In this document: positions 40,260-49,247 of the stretch, one piece after another
How positions within the stretch are numbered: the stretch's first letter is position 1
Layout: each line of letters opens with the position of its first letter
NCBI GenBank assembly: GCA_902776565.1
Contig: CACYQN010000003.1
Span: 62,001-126,000, forward strand
Length of the DNA: 64,000 nt
DNA from: an uncultured Bacteroidia bacterium
GTDB taxonomy: Bacteria; Bacteroidota; Bacteroidia; Bacteroidales; ML635J-15
Reading direction: 5' to 3'
The notes under the pieces: model-generated
Database searches by the model: none
What the model saw: the letters and a program-made list of their open reading frames with translations, nothing else
Told to the model about the DNA's origin: nothing
Translations under genes and position numbers: made by a program

Positions 40260-40700
40260 ATGGACAATCAGAAAGAAGAAAGACAGCGTAAGTTCGACAA
40301 GCACTACCTTGAAATGGCTGCAATATGGGCAAAAAACTCTTACTGCAAGCGCCGTCAGGTTGGTGCTTTGCTCGTAAAGGACAAGATGATAATCTCTGAC
40401 GGGTTCAACGGCACTCCTGCAGGATTCGAGAACCAGTGCGAGGACGAAAACGATGTCACAAAACCATACGTACTTCACGCAGAAGCCAATGCAATAACCA
40501 AAGTGGCAAAGTCGGGCAATAGTAGCGAAGGCGCTACCCTCTACATAACTACTTCGCCATGCATCGAATGTGCAAAACTTATAATACAGTCGGGAATAGA
40601 GCGCGTGGTTTATTCCGAGGAATACCGCAAGTCGGAGGGTATAGAACTGCTGAAACGTGCTAATATTAAAGTCGAAAACTTTAAGGACGATGAAATATAA
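40260..40700 (+). CDS. dCMP deaminase family protein
   Basis: The zinc deaminase has 146 residues and probably converts dCMP to dUMP for dTMP synthesis. Zinc motifs are LHAEANAI and TTSPCIECAKLI. Residues YCKRRQVGALLVKDKMIISD are typical of ComEB/dCMP deaminases. The C-terminus overlaps the next gene by 11 bases. Confidence 0.9.
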   Translation: MDNQKEERQRKFDKHYLEMAAIWAKNSYCKRRQVGALLVKDKMIISDGFNGTPAGFENQCEDENDVTKPYVLHAEANAITKVAKSGNSSEGATLYITTSPCIECAKLIIQSGIERVVYSEEYRKSEGIELLKRANIKVENFKDDEI

Positions 40701-42255
40701 GAATACAAAGGTCGCAATACTTGTGCCGATGCTGATTGCCTTGTCGGTTGTGGTCGGAATGTTTATCGCTCGGCTTGTATGGACAGATTCGCCATCATTT
40801 GTCAACTCGGAAAGCAAGATTGACGACGTGATGAAACTCATCGACATGTATTATGTCGATGAACTAAGTCCCGACAGCATCGAGGACGTGATGATTTCCG
40901 ACTTTCTCCACAACCTCGACCCGCATTCGTCGTATATGACAGCAAAGGAAACCTTGGAAGTGGAATCGGAACTTACGGGAAACTTTGTCGGAATAGGAAT
41001 ACGATTCTATGTCTTACACGATACCGTACTGATTACCAACATAATCCCTGGTGGAGCATCGGAAAAGGCTGGACTTATGGCTGGCGACAAGATTATCAAT
41101 GTTGATGACAAACCCATTTCGGGCATCGGCATAAGCAACGACAGTGTACGCGGACGCATTCTCGGTGAAGAGGGTAAAAAGGTAAAAATTGGCATTCTGC
41201 GCGACGGCGTTGCAATGAATTTCGAAATCCGCCGTGCTCCTGTCGAGGTGGAAAGCGTCTATTATTCAAAAGTTGGCGACATCGGCTACATAAAGGTTAC
41301 ATCGTTCAACGGCAATACCGCCCAACAATTTGAAGACGCACTGAATATGCTGAAAATAATGAAGGTAAACTCTCTTGTCATCGACCTTCGCGACAACAGC
41401 GGCGGATTTATGCACGCAGCCCAGGAAATCCTCGACAACTTCTTTACCGACAAACAGTTACTTGTCTATACAGAAGGTGCAAACTCAAGACGCGAAGAAG
41501 TGTATTCGTCGGGGCGCAACGGCAAGTTTGCCAACTATCCTCTGGCTGTGCTGGTTGACGAAAATTCGGCTTCGGCATCAGAAATTACAGCAGGCGTAAT
41601 CCAGGACTACGACAAAGGAACTGTGATTGGCAATGTTACATTTGGCAAAGGTTTGGTACAGAGGATGTTCAACCTATCAGACGGTTCTTCGCTACGACTT
41701 ACGGTTTCGCGCTACTACCTGCCATCGGGAAGGTGCATACAGCGCAGTTACAAGGACGGTTATATTTCCTACCTTGAACAATATTATGCAAACTACGGCA
41801 GAAACAAGCAGACGGTCGATAGTTCCAAGGTTTTCTACACGCTCAACCAGAAACGCAAAGTCTATGAAGGCGACGGACTAATGCCCGACATTACCGTGGA
41901 ACACGATACCAGCTACGTTTCAAATATGCTTCTCGCTATAAGTCGTAAAAATATCATCGCTGATTTCTGCGTAGAATACTGCGATGCCAACAGGAAGAAA
42001 ATGGAACAGGTGGACTCGAAGAAAAAACTTGACTCCTTCCTCGAAAACGACGGAATGTTCAACAAGTTCCTTGCAAGGCTTAGCCACGACAGCATTCAAT
42101 ATTCACAAGCCGACCTCACTCAGTCGCGCAAATATCTCAACAAGATTCTCCGTTTCCAGATTGCCGGCTATGTCCTCGACTACAACATTGCAAACGCAAT
42201 TCTCCTCGAAGACGACCCATATATGGACAAGGCGATTGAAATTCTTCAAAAATAG
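40690..42255 (+). CDS. S41-family C-terminal processing protease
   Basis: The protease has 521 residues, one N-terminal membrane anchor (VAILVPMLIALSVVVGMFIA) and a periplasmic body. A PDZ domain (about 85-165; GIRFYVLHDTVLITNIIPGG) precedes the catalytic core. The nucleophile Ser is in ENSASASEITAG and the general-base Lys is in GNVTFGKGLVQRMF. The start at 40690 overlaps the deaminase end and is preferred to 40657, because it places the anchor right after a short basic start. Substrates are unknown. Confidence 0.9.
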   Translation: MKYKNTKVAILVPMLIALSVVVGMFIARLVWTDSPSFVNSESKIDDVMKLIDMYYVDELSPDSIEDVMISDFLHNLDPHSSYMTAKETLEVESELTGNFVGIGIRFYVLHDTVLITNIIPGGASEKAGLMAGDKIINVDDKPISGIGISNDSVRGRILGEEGKKVKIGILRDGVAMNFEIRRAPVEVESVYYSKVGDIGYIKVTSFNGNTAQQFEDALNMLKIMKVNSLVIDLRDNSGGFMHAAQEILDNFFTDKQLLVYTEGANSRREEVYSSGRNGKFANYPLAVLVDENSASASEITAGVIQDYDKGTVIGNVTFGKGLVQRMFNLSDGSSLRLTVSRYYLPSGRCIQRSYKDGYISYLEQYYANYGRNKQTVDSSKVFYTLNQKRKVYEGDGLMPDITVEHDTSYVSNMLLAISRKNIIADFCVEYCDANRKKMEQVDSKKKLDSFLENDGMFNKFLARLSHDSIQYSQADLTQSRKYLNKILRFQIAGYVLDYNIANAILLEDDPYMDKAIEILQK

Positions 42256-42290
42256 TAGAATCGAGCCATGGCGCGATTCTACTATTTTTG
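42252..42290 (+). terminator. Terminator overlapping the S41 protease stop codon
   Basis: ATAGTAGAATCG (42252-42263) and CGATTCTACTAT (42274-42285) form a perfect 12-bp stem followed by TTTTT. The stop codon TAG (42253-42255) lies within the left arm. Confidence 0.85.
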
Positions 42291-42305
42291 AATTGTTAAA
42301 TTTCT

Positions 42306-42313
42306 TATCTTTG
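42306..42313 (+). promoter_or_regulatory. -7 element for tgt, implying a nearly leaderless mRNA
   Basis: TATCTTTG ends only four bases before the tgt ATG at 42318. Transcription from it would begin at or very near the start codon. Confidence 0.6.
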
Positions 42314-42317
42314 CGCT

Positions 42318-43448
42318 ATGAATTTTACAATCTTACATAAGGACGACAAGACCAACGCCCGTCGCGGTGTTATTACAACCGACCATGGCGACATACAGAC
42401 ACCGATTTTTATGCCCGTAGGCACTTGTGGAACAGTAAAAGGTGTTCATACTTACGAGATTAAGAACGAAATCAATGCGCAAATAATACTCGGGAACACA
42501 TATCACCTCTACCTTCGTCCCGGAATTGAAATCATAAACAAGGCTGGCGGTCTGCACAAGTTCAACGGCTGGGACAGGCCTATTCTTACCGACAGCGGTG
42601 GTTTTCAGGTGTTTTCGATGGCCGACTGCCGCAAACTTACAGCCGACGGAGCCATCTTCCGCAGCCATATCGATGGTTCAAAGCACATTTTTACACCCGA
42701 GCGCGTGGTTGACATACAGCGTAACATCGGAGCCGACATAATGATGGCTTTCGACGAATGCACACCATATCCATGTGAATATAAATATGCCGCCAAGTCG
42801 CTGAAACTCACCAACTCGTGGCTTTCGCGCGGATGGAAGCACTTCAACGAGACAGAAGGCTTGTACGGCTACCGTCAGGCATTTTTCCCGATAGTGCAAG
42901 GCTCTACATACGAGGATTTGCGCGTTGAATCGGCTAAATACGTTGCCGACATCGGCGCCGAAGGAAATGCGATTGGCGGTTTGTCGGTAGGCGAACCTAC
43001 ACAGCAGATGTACGATATGATTGAAATCGTAAACGAGCATCTTCCGCAGGACAAGCCCCGCTACCTTATGGGCGTTGGCACTCCAATAAACATTCTTGAA
43101 GGAATAGCACGCGGAATTGATATGTTCGACTGCGTAATGCCAACCCGCAATGCCCGCAACGGCATGCTTTTCACTATGGAAGGTACGATGAACATGCGCA
43201 ACGAGAAATGGAAGGACGACTTCTCACCTCTTGACGAAAACGGAACAACAATCGTTGATTCGTTCTACTCGAAGGCTTACCTGCGTCATCTGGTCATTGC
43301 AGGCGAAATGCTGGCTGCTCAGATTGCAAGCATTCACAACCTCGGATTCTATCTACATTTGGTTGACTTGGCCCGTCAGCACATTGCCGACGGAACATTC
43401 TCGGAATGGAAAAACATGATGGTAGAAAAATTGGGAAGGAGACTATAG
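42318..43448 (+). CDS. tgt: tRNA-guanine transglycosylase (queuine/preQ1 insertion)
   Basis: The enzyme has 376 residues and exchanges guanine-34 for a queuine precursor in tRNAs with GUN anticodons. Catalytic and substrate motifs are present: ILTDSGGFQVFSMADCRKLT, AFFPIVQGSTYEDLR, NAIGGLSVGEP and FDCVMPTRNARNG. The zinc site normally has C-x-C-x-x-C before YSKAYLRHL. Here that stretch reads DENGTTIVDSFYSK with no cysteine, while the later His in SIHNLGFY remains, so the metal site looks absent. It starts a three-gene transcript with lptG and a PagL-like gene. Confidence 0.94.
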   Translation: MNFTILHKDDKTNARRGVITTDHGDIQTPIFMPVGTCGTVKGVHTYEIKNEINAQIILGNTYHLYLRPGIEIINKAGGLHKFNGWDRPILTDSGGFQVFSMADCRKLTADGAIFRSHIDGSKHIFTPERVVDIQRNIGADIMMAFDECTPYPCEYKYAAKSLKLTNSWLSRGWKHFNETEGLYGYRQAFFPIVQGSTYEDLRVESAKYVADIGAEGNAIGGLSVGEPTQQMYDMIEIVNEHLPQDKPRYLMGVGTPINILEGIARGIDMFDCVMPTRNARNGMLFTMEGTMNMRNEKWKDDFSPLDENGTTIVDSFYSKAYLRHLVIAGEMLAAQIASIHNLGFYLHLVDLARQHIADGTFSEWKNMMVEKLGRRL

Positions 43449-44525
43449 TTGAAAAAACTTGACTGGTATATTCTGCGGAAATTTATGGGCACGTTCTTCC
43501 TTGCCCTTTTCCTCATTGTATGCGTAGCCGTAGTGTTCGACATTTCCGAGAAAATTGATAATTTCATCTCCCGAGGAGCAACAGTTACCGACATCATATT
43601 CAAGTACTACCTGAATTTCATTCCAAACTTTGCGAACCTGTTCTGTGCATTGTTTGTGTTCATATCCGTGATTTTCTTCACATCCAAGATGGCGGGCAAG
43701 TCGGAGTTCATCGCCATGTTCGCAAGCGGAATAAGCCGATTCCGATTGTTGCGTCCATATTTCGTGGGCGGTTTGCTGATTACTGCTTTTTCATTTATTC
43801 TAGGCAACTATGTAATTCCCGATTGCAACAAGGAAAGGCTGGCCTTCGAGGAAAAGTTTGTGACTAGAGGACAAAGGGTAAGTTCATTCAACATACATAG
43901 GCAACTGGAGCCGGGCGTGTATTTTTATATTGAAAGTTTCAACAGGGAGCATGGTGTAGGTCTTCGCATGTCGCTCGAAAAATTTGATGGCGTCGAACTT
44001 AAATCGAAGATGACCGCTGACATGATACAATGGGATGATGCACGCCAGATTTGGAAGGCAAAGGACTATTGCATAAGGACTTTCAACAACGGAGAAGAAA
44101 CCATTGAAACCGGTGCGCAGAAAGATACCGTCATACGCATCACTCCCGAAGATTTCTTCAAGAAGACATCATCGGTAGAAGCACTGAATGCCAAGGAACT
44201 ACGAGAATTTATTGCAGAACAGAAGTTATCTGGGACATCGGCTGTAGTATCTAGCGAAATAGAGTTGTACAACCGTATGTCAACACCTTTTTCCACATTC
44301 ATATTGACCATAATAGGATTCTCCCTTTCGGTGAAAAAACGCAGAGGCGGACTTGGAGTGAACATTGCACTGGGAATGTTGCTGAGCTTCTCTTACATCT
44401 TATTCCAAAGATTTTCCACAACATTTGCATTAAGCGGTCTGCTAAGCGCAATGCTGGCCGTGTGGGTGCCCAACATCATCTTTGCAATCATAGCAGTTAT
44501 TGTTTATTTAACCGCTTCTAAATGA
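43449..44525 (+). CDS. LptF/LptG-family lipopolysaccharide export permease
   Basis: The YjgP/YjgQ family protein has 358 residues. Six membrane spans, three on each side of a periplasmic beta-rich domain (about 120-265), match the family. The opening LDWYILRKFMGTFFLALF is characteristic. The start codon is TTG at 43449, directly after the tgt stop, with no ATG near. The end overlaps the next gene by four bases (ATGA). It moves LPS out of the inner membrane together with LptB. Confidence 0.9.
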   Translation: MKKLDWYILRKFMGTFFLALFLIVCVAVVFDISEKIDNFISRGATVTDIIFKYYLNFIPNFANLFCALFVFISVIFFTSKMAGKSEFIAMFASGISRFRLLRPYFVGGLLITAFSFILGNYVIPDCNKERLAFEEKFVTRGQRVSSFNIHRQLEPGVYFYIESFNREHGVGLRMSLEKFDGVELKSKMTADMIQWDDARQIWKAKDYCIRTFNNGEETIETGAQKDTVIRITPEDFFKKTSSVEALNAKELREFIAEQKLSGTSAVVSSEIELYNRMSTPFSTFILTIIGFSLSVKKRRGGLGVNIALGMLLSFSYILFQRFSTTFALSGLLSAMLAVWVPNIIFAIIAVIVYLTASK

Positions 44526-45697
44526 AAAGGCTTGCTATCATTCTTCTATTGCTGTCGATGTACTGCTGTATGTCTGCACAAAGGACGCATAGCCTCGAAC
44601 TCAAACTTTACGGCGGACGCATTGTTCCCCACCGCAGTGGAATGGACGCATTGGCACAACCTCTTTATGCCGGAGAAATGAACTATTATTTCTCGACACG
44701 TTCCGACAATTACTACGACTTGAAATACCATTTTCCAAAGCATGGTTTTGGACTAAACTACAATTACTTTGGCAACCACAAAGTGATTGGTTCTGCTTTC
44801 GCAGCATATTCGTTCCTCGACTTTTCCTTTTTAGACAAGCAATGGTTCGACCTTGGTCTGCGTGTCAATGCAGGACTTGCCTACCTAACCCGCAAATTCG
44901 ACAGGGAAACGAATCCGCAGAACATAGCCGTATGCACCAACTTGTGCTTCTACTTCAACCTTAGCTTCAATGTAGTATTCAAACTGCCTTCCGACTTCGA
45001 ACTGAAACTCTCGCCAGGATTCCAGCATTACTCAAATGGAGCAGTAAAAAAACCAAACCTAGGGCTAAACTGCCTGTTCGTGTCGTTAGCATTGTCAAAG
45101 GATATTTGCACCAAGGATTTTACGCGGGAACTCAAAGACTATCAGGATGAAGTTTCGCCTCACGAAGCGTGGATTATGGGTACATGTTCAACAGCCGACG
45201 AATATTCGGTAGGATACGAAGGTCGCGGCGGCGGATTTATATGCAGCACAGTGGCGACGGGATACACATACCAGTACTGCAAGCTTGGAAAAGTTGGCGC
45301 TTCGTTCGACATGTTCTACAACGAAAACAACAAGTATTACTACTTCGACGACGAAAGGGGGCTATTCCTGCTATACGACAAGTTTTCCGACATACTTAAG
45401 CTCGGCATTAGCATAGGTCACCAGCTTGTTTACCGCCGCTTCGAATTAATTACATATTATGGATTCCATTTCTACAACAAGGTATGGACATACAAACGCT
45501 TTTATTTCCGTGTCGGAGCACGCTACTACCTTACGGATTATATGTTCATAAACCTGTCGCTGAAAGCGAATGGCTTCAAGGCGCAATTTATCGAAAGCGG
45601 AATAGGATTCTCGTGCCGCAGATGGGGAAAGAAAGGCGAAAAGGCAGAAAGACTGAAAGCCAATTTCAAACAACTTCAAACCTATAAACGGCGTTAG
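44522..45697 (+). CDS. PagL-like lipid A 3-O-deacylase / acyloxyacyl hydrolase
   Basis: The protein has 391 residues with a signal peptide (LAIILLLLSMYCCMSAQ). Near residue 165, FQHYSNGAVKKPNLGLN matches the PagL active-site motif H-x-S-N with downstream P-N-x-G-x-N. The body alternates as in a beta barrel. PagL-type enzymes trim acyl chains of lipid A in the outer membrane. It overlaps the LPS permease gene by four bases, which ties transport and trimming in one transcript. It is longer than classic PagL (about 150 residues), with a second barrel-like half. Confidence 0.78.
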   Translation: MKRLAIILLLLSMYCCMSAQRTHSLELKLYGGRIVPHRSGMDALAQPLYAGEMNYYFSTRSDNYYDLKYHFPKHGFGLNYNYFGNHKVIGSAFAAYSFLDFSFLDKQWFDLGLRVNAGLAYLTRKFDRETNPQNIAVCTNLCFYFNLSFNVVFKLPSDFELKLSPGFQHYSNGAVKKPNLGLNCLFVSLALSKDICTKDFTRELKDYQDEVSPHEAWIMGTCSTADEYSVGYEGRGGGFICSTVATGYTYQYCKLGKVGASFDMFYNENNKYYYFDDERGLFLLYDKFSDILKLGISIGHQLVYRRFELITYYGFHFYNKVWTYKRFYFRVGARYYLTDYMFINLSLKANGFKAQFIESGIGFSCRRWGKKGEKAERLKANFKQLQTYKRR

Positions 45698-45698
45698 C

Positions 45699-45845
45699 CA
45701 TTGAAACGGCGCAGCCATAGAACGGCGAAGCCCTCAACGAAGTTAAACGCCTTCAGGCACTTAAACTTTCAAACGGCGAAGCCATAGAAACGGGCTTAGC
45801 CCATGAAACATAGAAACAGCGTCAGCGAGAAACGGCTTTAGCCCC
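45699..45845. repeat. Block of GAAACGGCGAAGCC-type dispersed repeats
   Basis: Variants of AACGGCGAAGCC and AACGGGCTTAGCCC fill the gap between convergent genes. One segment, GGCGAAGCCCTCAACGAAGT, is the reverse complement of the repeat at 20075-20240. Confidence 0.65.
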
Positions 45846-45850
45846 TAACC

Positions 45851-47371
45851 CTACCTTATCAGGTCGGACCACTCCGCATCAAACTCGGTATCGTCGGCAA
45901 ATCCGCTTTTTTTCAGTTCACGATATGCCCATTCGTCGGCAAGGTTCCATTCGAGAAAGTCCTGGTTTTCGTACCTTTTCTTGAAATCCCTTATTTTCAC
46001 CTTGAGGAGAATTTCGTACTTACTTGATGTTATGAAATAATCCAGATGAGTATCGAACTTCATAGCTCGTTGCTGCTGCTGGTCGATGAGTTCAAGTTCC
46101 TCGTGTGTCTTGGTCAAATATGGCAATGCCGGGTCGCCCAGTTGCGCCATAAACGAATATTCGATGAAAGCGCTGTCGCTATGTGCAAAGTTGTACTGGG
46201 CAATCACTACGCTCCAGTTTACAAGAGCCGAAAGCGAAATCACAACAAAAAATGCGTAGCTGTTGACCTTGAACAGGTAGTACATGCTCTTGTGCTTTGC
46301 CACCTTTATCATTATCGAAATCAGACCGACCAATACAAGCACAAGGAAGAAAAACACAGTAATTCGTCCAAATGCCAGTCCAAAGTATTTTACATACCAG
46401 AAGTTCCTTATTCCTACCGACAAGGTCATGAAGCAGTTCTGTGCAAGCCAAACCATTGTGAGAATTTTCAGCAACTTGTTTTTGCTGTAGAAGTTGAGGT
46501 TTTCGCGGAACAGTAGCAGGGCAATCATCTGCGAGATGAGTATTGCGAACGAAAGAATCCAAGTGCCTTCATGAACGAACTCTTTCAGGAACGAGCCGTC
46601 CCACGAGTAGAACCACACATAGCGTATGTCGCTTATGTTGAAGAACAAAAGCACTATGTTGAGCATTCCGAGCAGCATCACGCCGAAAAAGTTGCGGTTC
46701 TTGAGTGTCTGCGAAAGTCCGCGCAGGAATCTTCTTTTGCGCTTATGTACCAGTATTTCGTCAAGTCCCGATTCGTAGGTCATGAGTTTTTCGGTCTTCT
46801 TGCGGAATGCATAATTTGCAAATACAAGTCCGAGCAGGAAGAGCAAAATAAATTCGAAGTTGAGTGACTGGATTATGTCGCTTACCATGTCTCCGAACTT
46901 TGAGCTTCCGAGCGAATATAGGATTATAAATGCCAAGGTGATTACGAAAGCCAGCACCGTGAGCCAGAAAATCTTGCTTTTCTTCATCTTTGGTTCGCCG
47001 TCCTCGTGTTTCCTGTGCATCTGCGGAACGAACGAGAGCGCAGCATTGCGGAACGATTCAAAAGTGGCATACATATAACTGCGGTATTCCTTGAACACTA
47101 TTATGCTGTTGCAGGTGAAAAACATAAGTATGTTGACAAAAATCGTCCAGCCCGAATGCGAGTACAGCACTGCAAGCGATGTTGTCAGAAGCACAGCCAG
47201 AGCCGTGACCACAAGTTTGTTGAACTTGAACGGCCTGTTGATAATCAGCATTATTGGAATAGTTATCCATTCGAGGATTACAAGGTTGAGACCTATGCTT
47301 TTTTCAAAGAACAACAAGGTGAATACCAATGCGGTAGCCACCGAGGCGAAAATGTATGCTAATCTTTTCAT
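45851..47371 (-). CDS. DUF4173 membrane protein, unknown function
   Basis: The protein has 506 residues and about a dozen hydrophobic segments, including LVILEWITIPIMLIINRPF and LTVLAFVITLAFIILYSLGS. It is followed by a soluble tail with DFKKRYENQDFLEWNLADEW and WAYRELKKSGF. The pattern matches DUF4153/DUF4173-type membrane proteins. No enzyme motif is visible. It is a single gene, convergent with the PagL-like gene. Confidence 0.7.
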   Translation of the reverse strand: MKRLAYIFASVATALVFTLLFFEKSIGLNLVILEWITIPIMLIINRPFKFNKLVVTALAVLLTTSLAVLYSHSGWTIFVNILMFFTCNSIIVFKEYRSYMYATFESFRNAALSFVPQMHRKHEDGEPKMKKSKIFWLTVLAFVITLAFIILYSLGSSKFGDMVSDIIQSLNFEFILLFLLGLVFANYAFRKKTEKLMTYESGLDEILVHKRKRRFLRGLSQTLKNRNFFGVMLLGMLNIVLLFFNISDIRYVWFYSWDGSFLKEFVHEGTWILSFAILISQMIALLLFRENLNFYSKNKLLKILTMVWLAQNCFMTLSVGIRNFWYVKYFGLAFGRITVFFFLVLVLVGLISIMIKVAKHKSMYYLFKVNSYAFFVVISLSALVNWSVVIAQYNFAHSDSAFIEYSFMAQLGDPALPYLTKTHEELELIDQQQQRAMKFDTHLDYFITSSKYEILLKVKIRDFKKRYENQDFLEWNLADEWAYRELKKSGFADDTEFDAEWSDLIR

Positions 47372-47541
47372 ACCTTTTTTATTTTGGTGTGATATATAAC
47401 AAACTTTGTGCCTTAATTATTGTGCTGGGTGAGGGATTTTTACACCTTGGTTCGACAACAACATTAGGCAAAAAGGCTTTGAGCCTGTTAGCCCTAAAAC
47501 TTTTAAATTGTTGAATTTTTGGTGTGTGATTTATTTTTTGT

Positions 47542-47549
47542 TATTTTTG
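47542..47549 (+). promoter_or_regulatory. -7 element for the MntA/HepT pair
   Basis: TATTTTTG fits TAnnTTTG and ends 17 bases before the ATG at 47567, supporting that start over the one at 47519. Confidence 0.5.
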
Positions 47550-47566
47550 CAGAAAATATATTGATT

Positions 47567-47878
47567 ATGTTGACTCAGCGGACAAAACAAATGTTGCCAT
47601 TGCTTCGAGAAAGCCTTTCCAAGCAGGATGCAATTGCGCGGGCATGGTTGTTCGGATCATGTTCAAGGGGTGAGGAATTGCCTGACAGTGATGTCGATTT
47701 GCTTGTTCAATATATTGATAGTGACCATATTTCACTAATGACTATTTGTAGGATAAAGCGTGATATAGAAAAAAGCATAAAACGTAATGTAGATTTGGTT
47801 GAGGACGGTTGCCTAATGCCGTTTGCAGAAGGAAGTGCAAATCAAGATAAGATACTGATATATGAGAGAACAAATTAG
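47567..47878 (+). CDS. MntA-like nucleotidyltransferase antitoxin
   Basis: The protein has 103 residues. GSCSRGEELPDSDVDLLV fits the minimal nucleotidyltransferase motif G-S-x10-D-x-D, and RNVDLVE supplies the third acidic residue. In characterised pairs the nucleotidyltransferase adds AMP to a Tyr of the HEPN toxin and so blocks it. It overlaps the HEPN gene by 17 bases. A/T content is a little higher than in flanking core genes, in line with a transferable cassette. Confidence 0.88.
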   Translation: MLTQRTKQMLPLLRESLSKQDAIARAWLFGSCSRGEELPDSDVDLLVQYIDSDHISLMTICRIKRDIEKSIKRNVDLVEDGCLMPFAEGSANQDKILIYERTN

Positions 47879-48209
47879 GGACAAGGAAAGGTTGAAACAC
47901 ATCCTTGATACTTGCGATATTTTATTGACTAATAAGGATTTGTGTTCTCATGAAGAAATTGAGGCAGACCCGATTAGATATTTTGGATTTGTAAAGCATG
48001 TTGAAATAATAGGAGAAGCCGTGTATATGCTTTCTACGGAACTGAAGGAGGCGCATAGCGAAGTAGAGTGGGATGTGATTGAAGCAATGCGGCATGTGCT
48101 TGTTCATGGATACTATAAAATTCGCCCTGTTCAATTGTGGCAAACTATTGATGAAGATATCGTTGCTCTTAGACCGCTAATAGAAAGAATTTATAACGGA
48201 ATGGAATAA
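47862..48209 (+). CDS. HepT-like HEPN RNase toxin (DUF86)
   Basis: The all-helical HEPN protein has 115 residues. MRHVLVHGYY contains the R-x4-H-x-Y motif: Arg and His form the RNase site, and the Tyr is the residue modified by MntA in studied systems. YFGFVKHVEIIGEAVYML is typical of DUF86 proteins. All key residues are present, so the toxin is probably active when freed. Confidence 0.88.
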   Translation: MREQIRDKERLKHILDTCDILLTNKDLCSHEEIEADPIRYFGFVKHVEIIGEAVYMLSTELKEAHSEVEWDVIEAMRHVLVHGYYKIRPVQLWQTIDEDIVALRPLIERIYNGME

Positions 48210-48321
48210 AAATTTCACGTTTCAACAGAATCCTGCATTTATATAGCTGCAAAATTTTGCGTCTCAACAATATTCTCAAACATAAACTTTTCTTATCTTT
48301 GCCCACACAAATTTAGGCTGT

Positions 48322-49245
48322 ATGCGAAAGATATATTGTATTGGCGAAACCGTTTACGACATCATTTTCCGTAACGGTAAGGCTGTGGAATCGTGTCCGG
48401 GAGGCACAGTCCTCAACACTTCAGTGTCGCTAGGGCGTATGGGCGAAAAGGTTTATGTCGTAGGCGACCAGGCCAACGATGCTATAGGTAACATTATCGC
48501 CGACTTCCTGTCGGACAACAATGTCTCGACCAAGTACCTGACCTTGTACAACGATGCAAAGTCGCGTGTTGCTCTCGCTTTCCTGTACGATACGCGCGAA
48601 CCGGCTTATAGTTTCTACAAGATTCGTGTGAACGGCGAAATCAAGATAACCTTCCCCGAAGTGAAGCGTGACGACATTGTGCTTTTCGGTTCGTTCACCT
48701 CGATAAAGGCCGAAGTCCGCGACGACCTTATGGCTTGTCTGCGTCAGGCAAAGGAGGCTGGCGCTATCCTAATCTACGACCCGAATTTCCGTCCTTCGCA
48801 CCTTAAAGACCGCGAACGCGCCTTGCCGCTAATCAAGGAAAACCTTGAAATCGCCGACATCACGAAAGGCTCCAACGAGGATTTCCAGCTTATCTTCGAG
48901 TCAAATTCAGCCCTCGACACCAACGAGATTGTAAAGCAATACGGCTGCCACAATTTCATCTATACCGCCAACAAGTACGGCGTGAACCTTTTCACTCCCG
49001 ACTTCCACAAGGTGTTCGATGTGCCGCGCATAACCCCAGTTTCTACCGTTGGCGCAGGCGACAGCTTCAATGCGGGACTTATATACGGACTTATCAAGCA
49101 GAATGTTTACGCATCCGACCTCGAAAATATGTCGCTCGAAGTATGGCGTAAGGTCATCTATTGCGCAATCAGCTTTGCAACACATGTTTGCTGCAGTTAC
49201 GACAATTTCATCAACGACGAGTTCATCTCAAGTTTCGACATGTAG
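48322..49245 (+). CDS. PfkB-family sugar kinase
   Basis: The kinase has 307 residues and belongs to the ribokinase/fructokinase family. The N-terminal YCIGETVYDIIF and GGTVLNTSVSLGRMG, and the C-terminal STVGAGDSFNAGLIYGL with the catalytic Asp, are intact. The exact sugar cannot be read from sequence; fructose is the usual guess for this subgroup. TATCTTTG at 48294-48301 is a likely -7 element. The next gene starts two bases after the stop. Confidence 0.85.
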   Translation: MRKIYCIGETVYDIIFRNGKAVESCPGGTVLNTSVSLGRMGEKVYVVGDQANDAIGNIIADFLSDNNVSTKYLTLYNDAKSRVALAFLYDTREPAYSFYKIRVNGEIKITFPEVKRDDIVLFGSFTSIKAEVRDDLMACLRQAKEAGAILIYDPNFRPSHLKDRERALPLIKENLEIADITKGSNEDFQLIFESNSALDTNEIVKQYGCHNFIYTANKYGVNLFTPDFHKVFDVPRITPVSTVGAGDSFNAGLIYGLIKQNVYASDLENMSLEVWRKVIYCAISFATHVCCSYDNFINDEFISSFDM

Positions 49246-49247
49246 CC

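Noticed and set aside
49161..49247. Longer N-terminus for the AlbA_2 protein
   Set aside because: It would overlap the PfkB kinase end by 85 bases in another frame; the ATG at 49248 fits the domain start.
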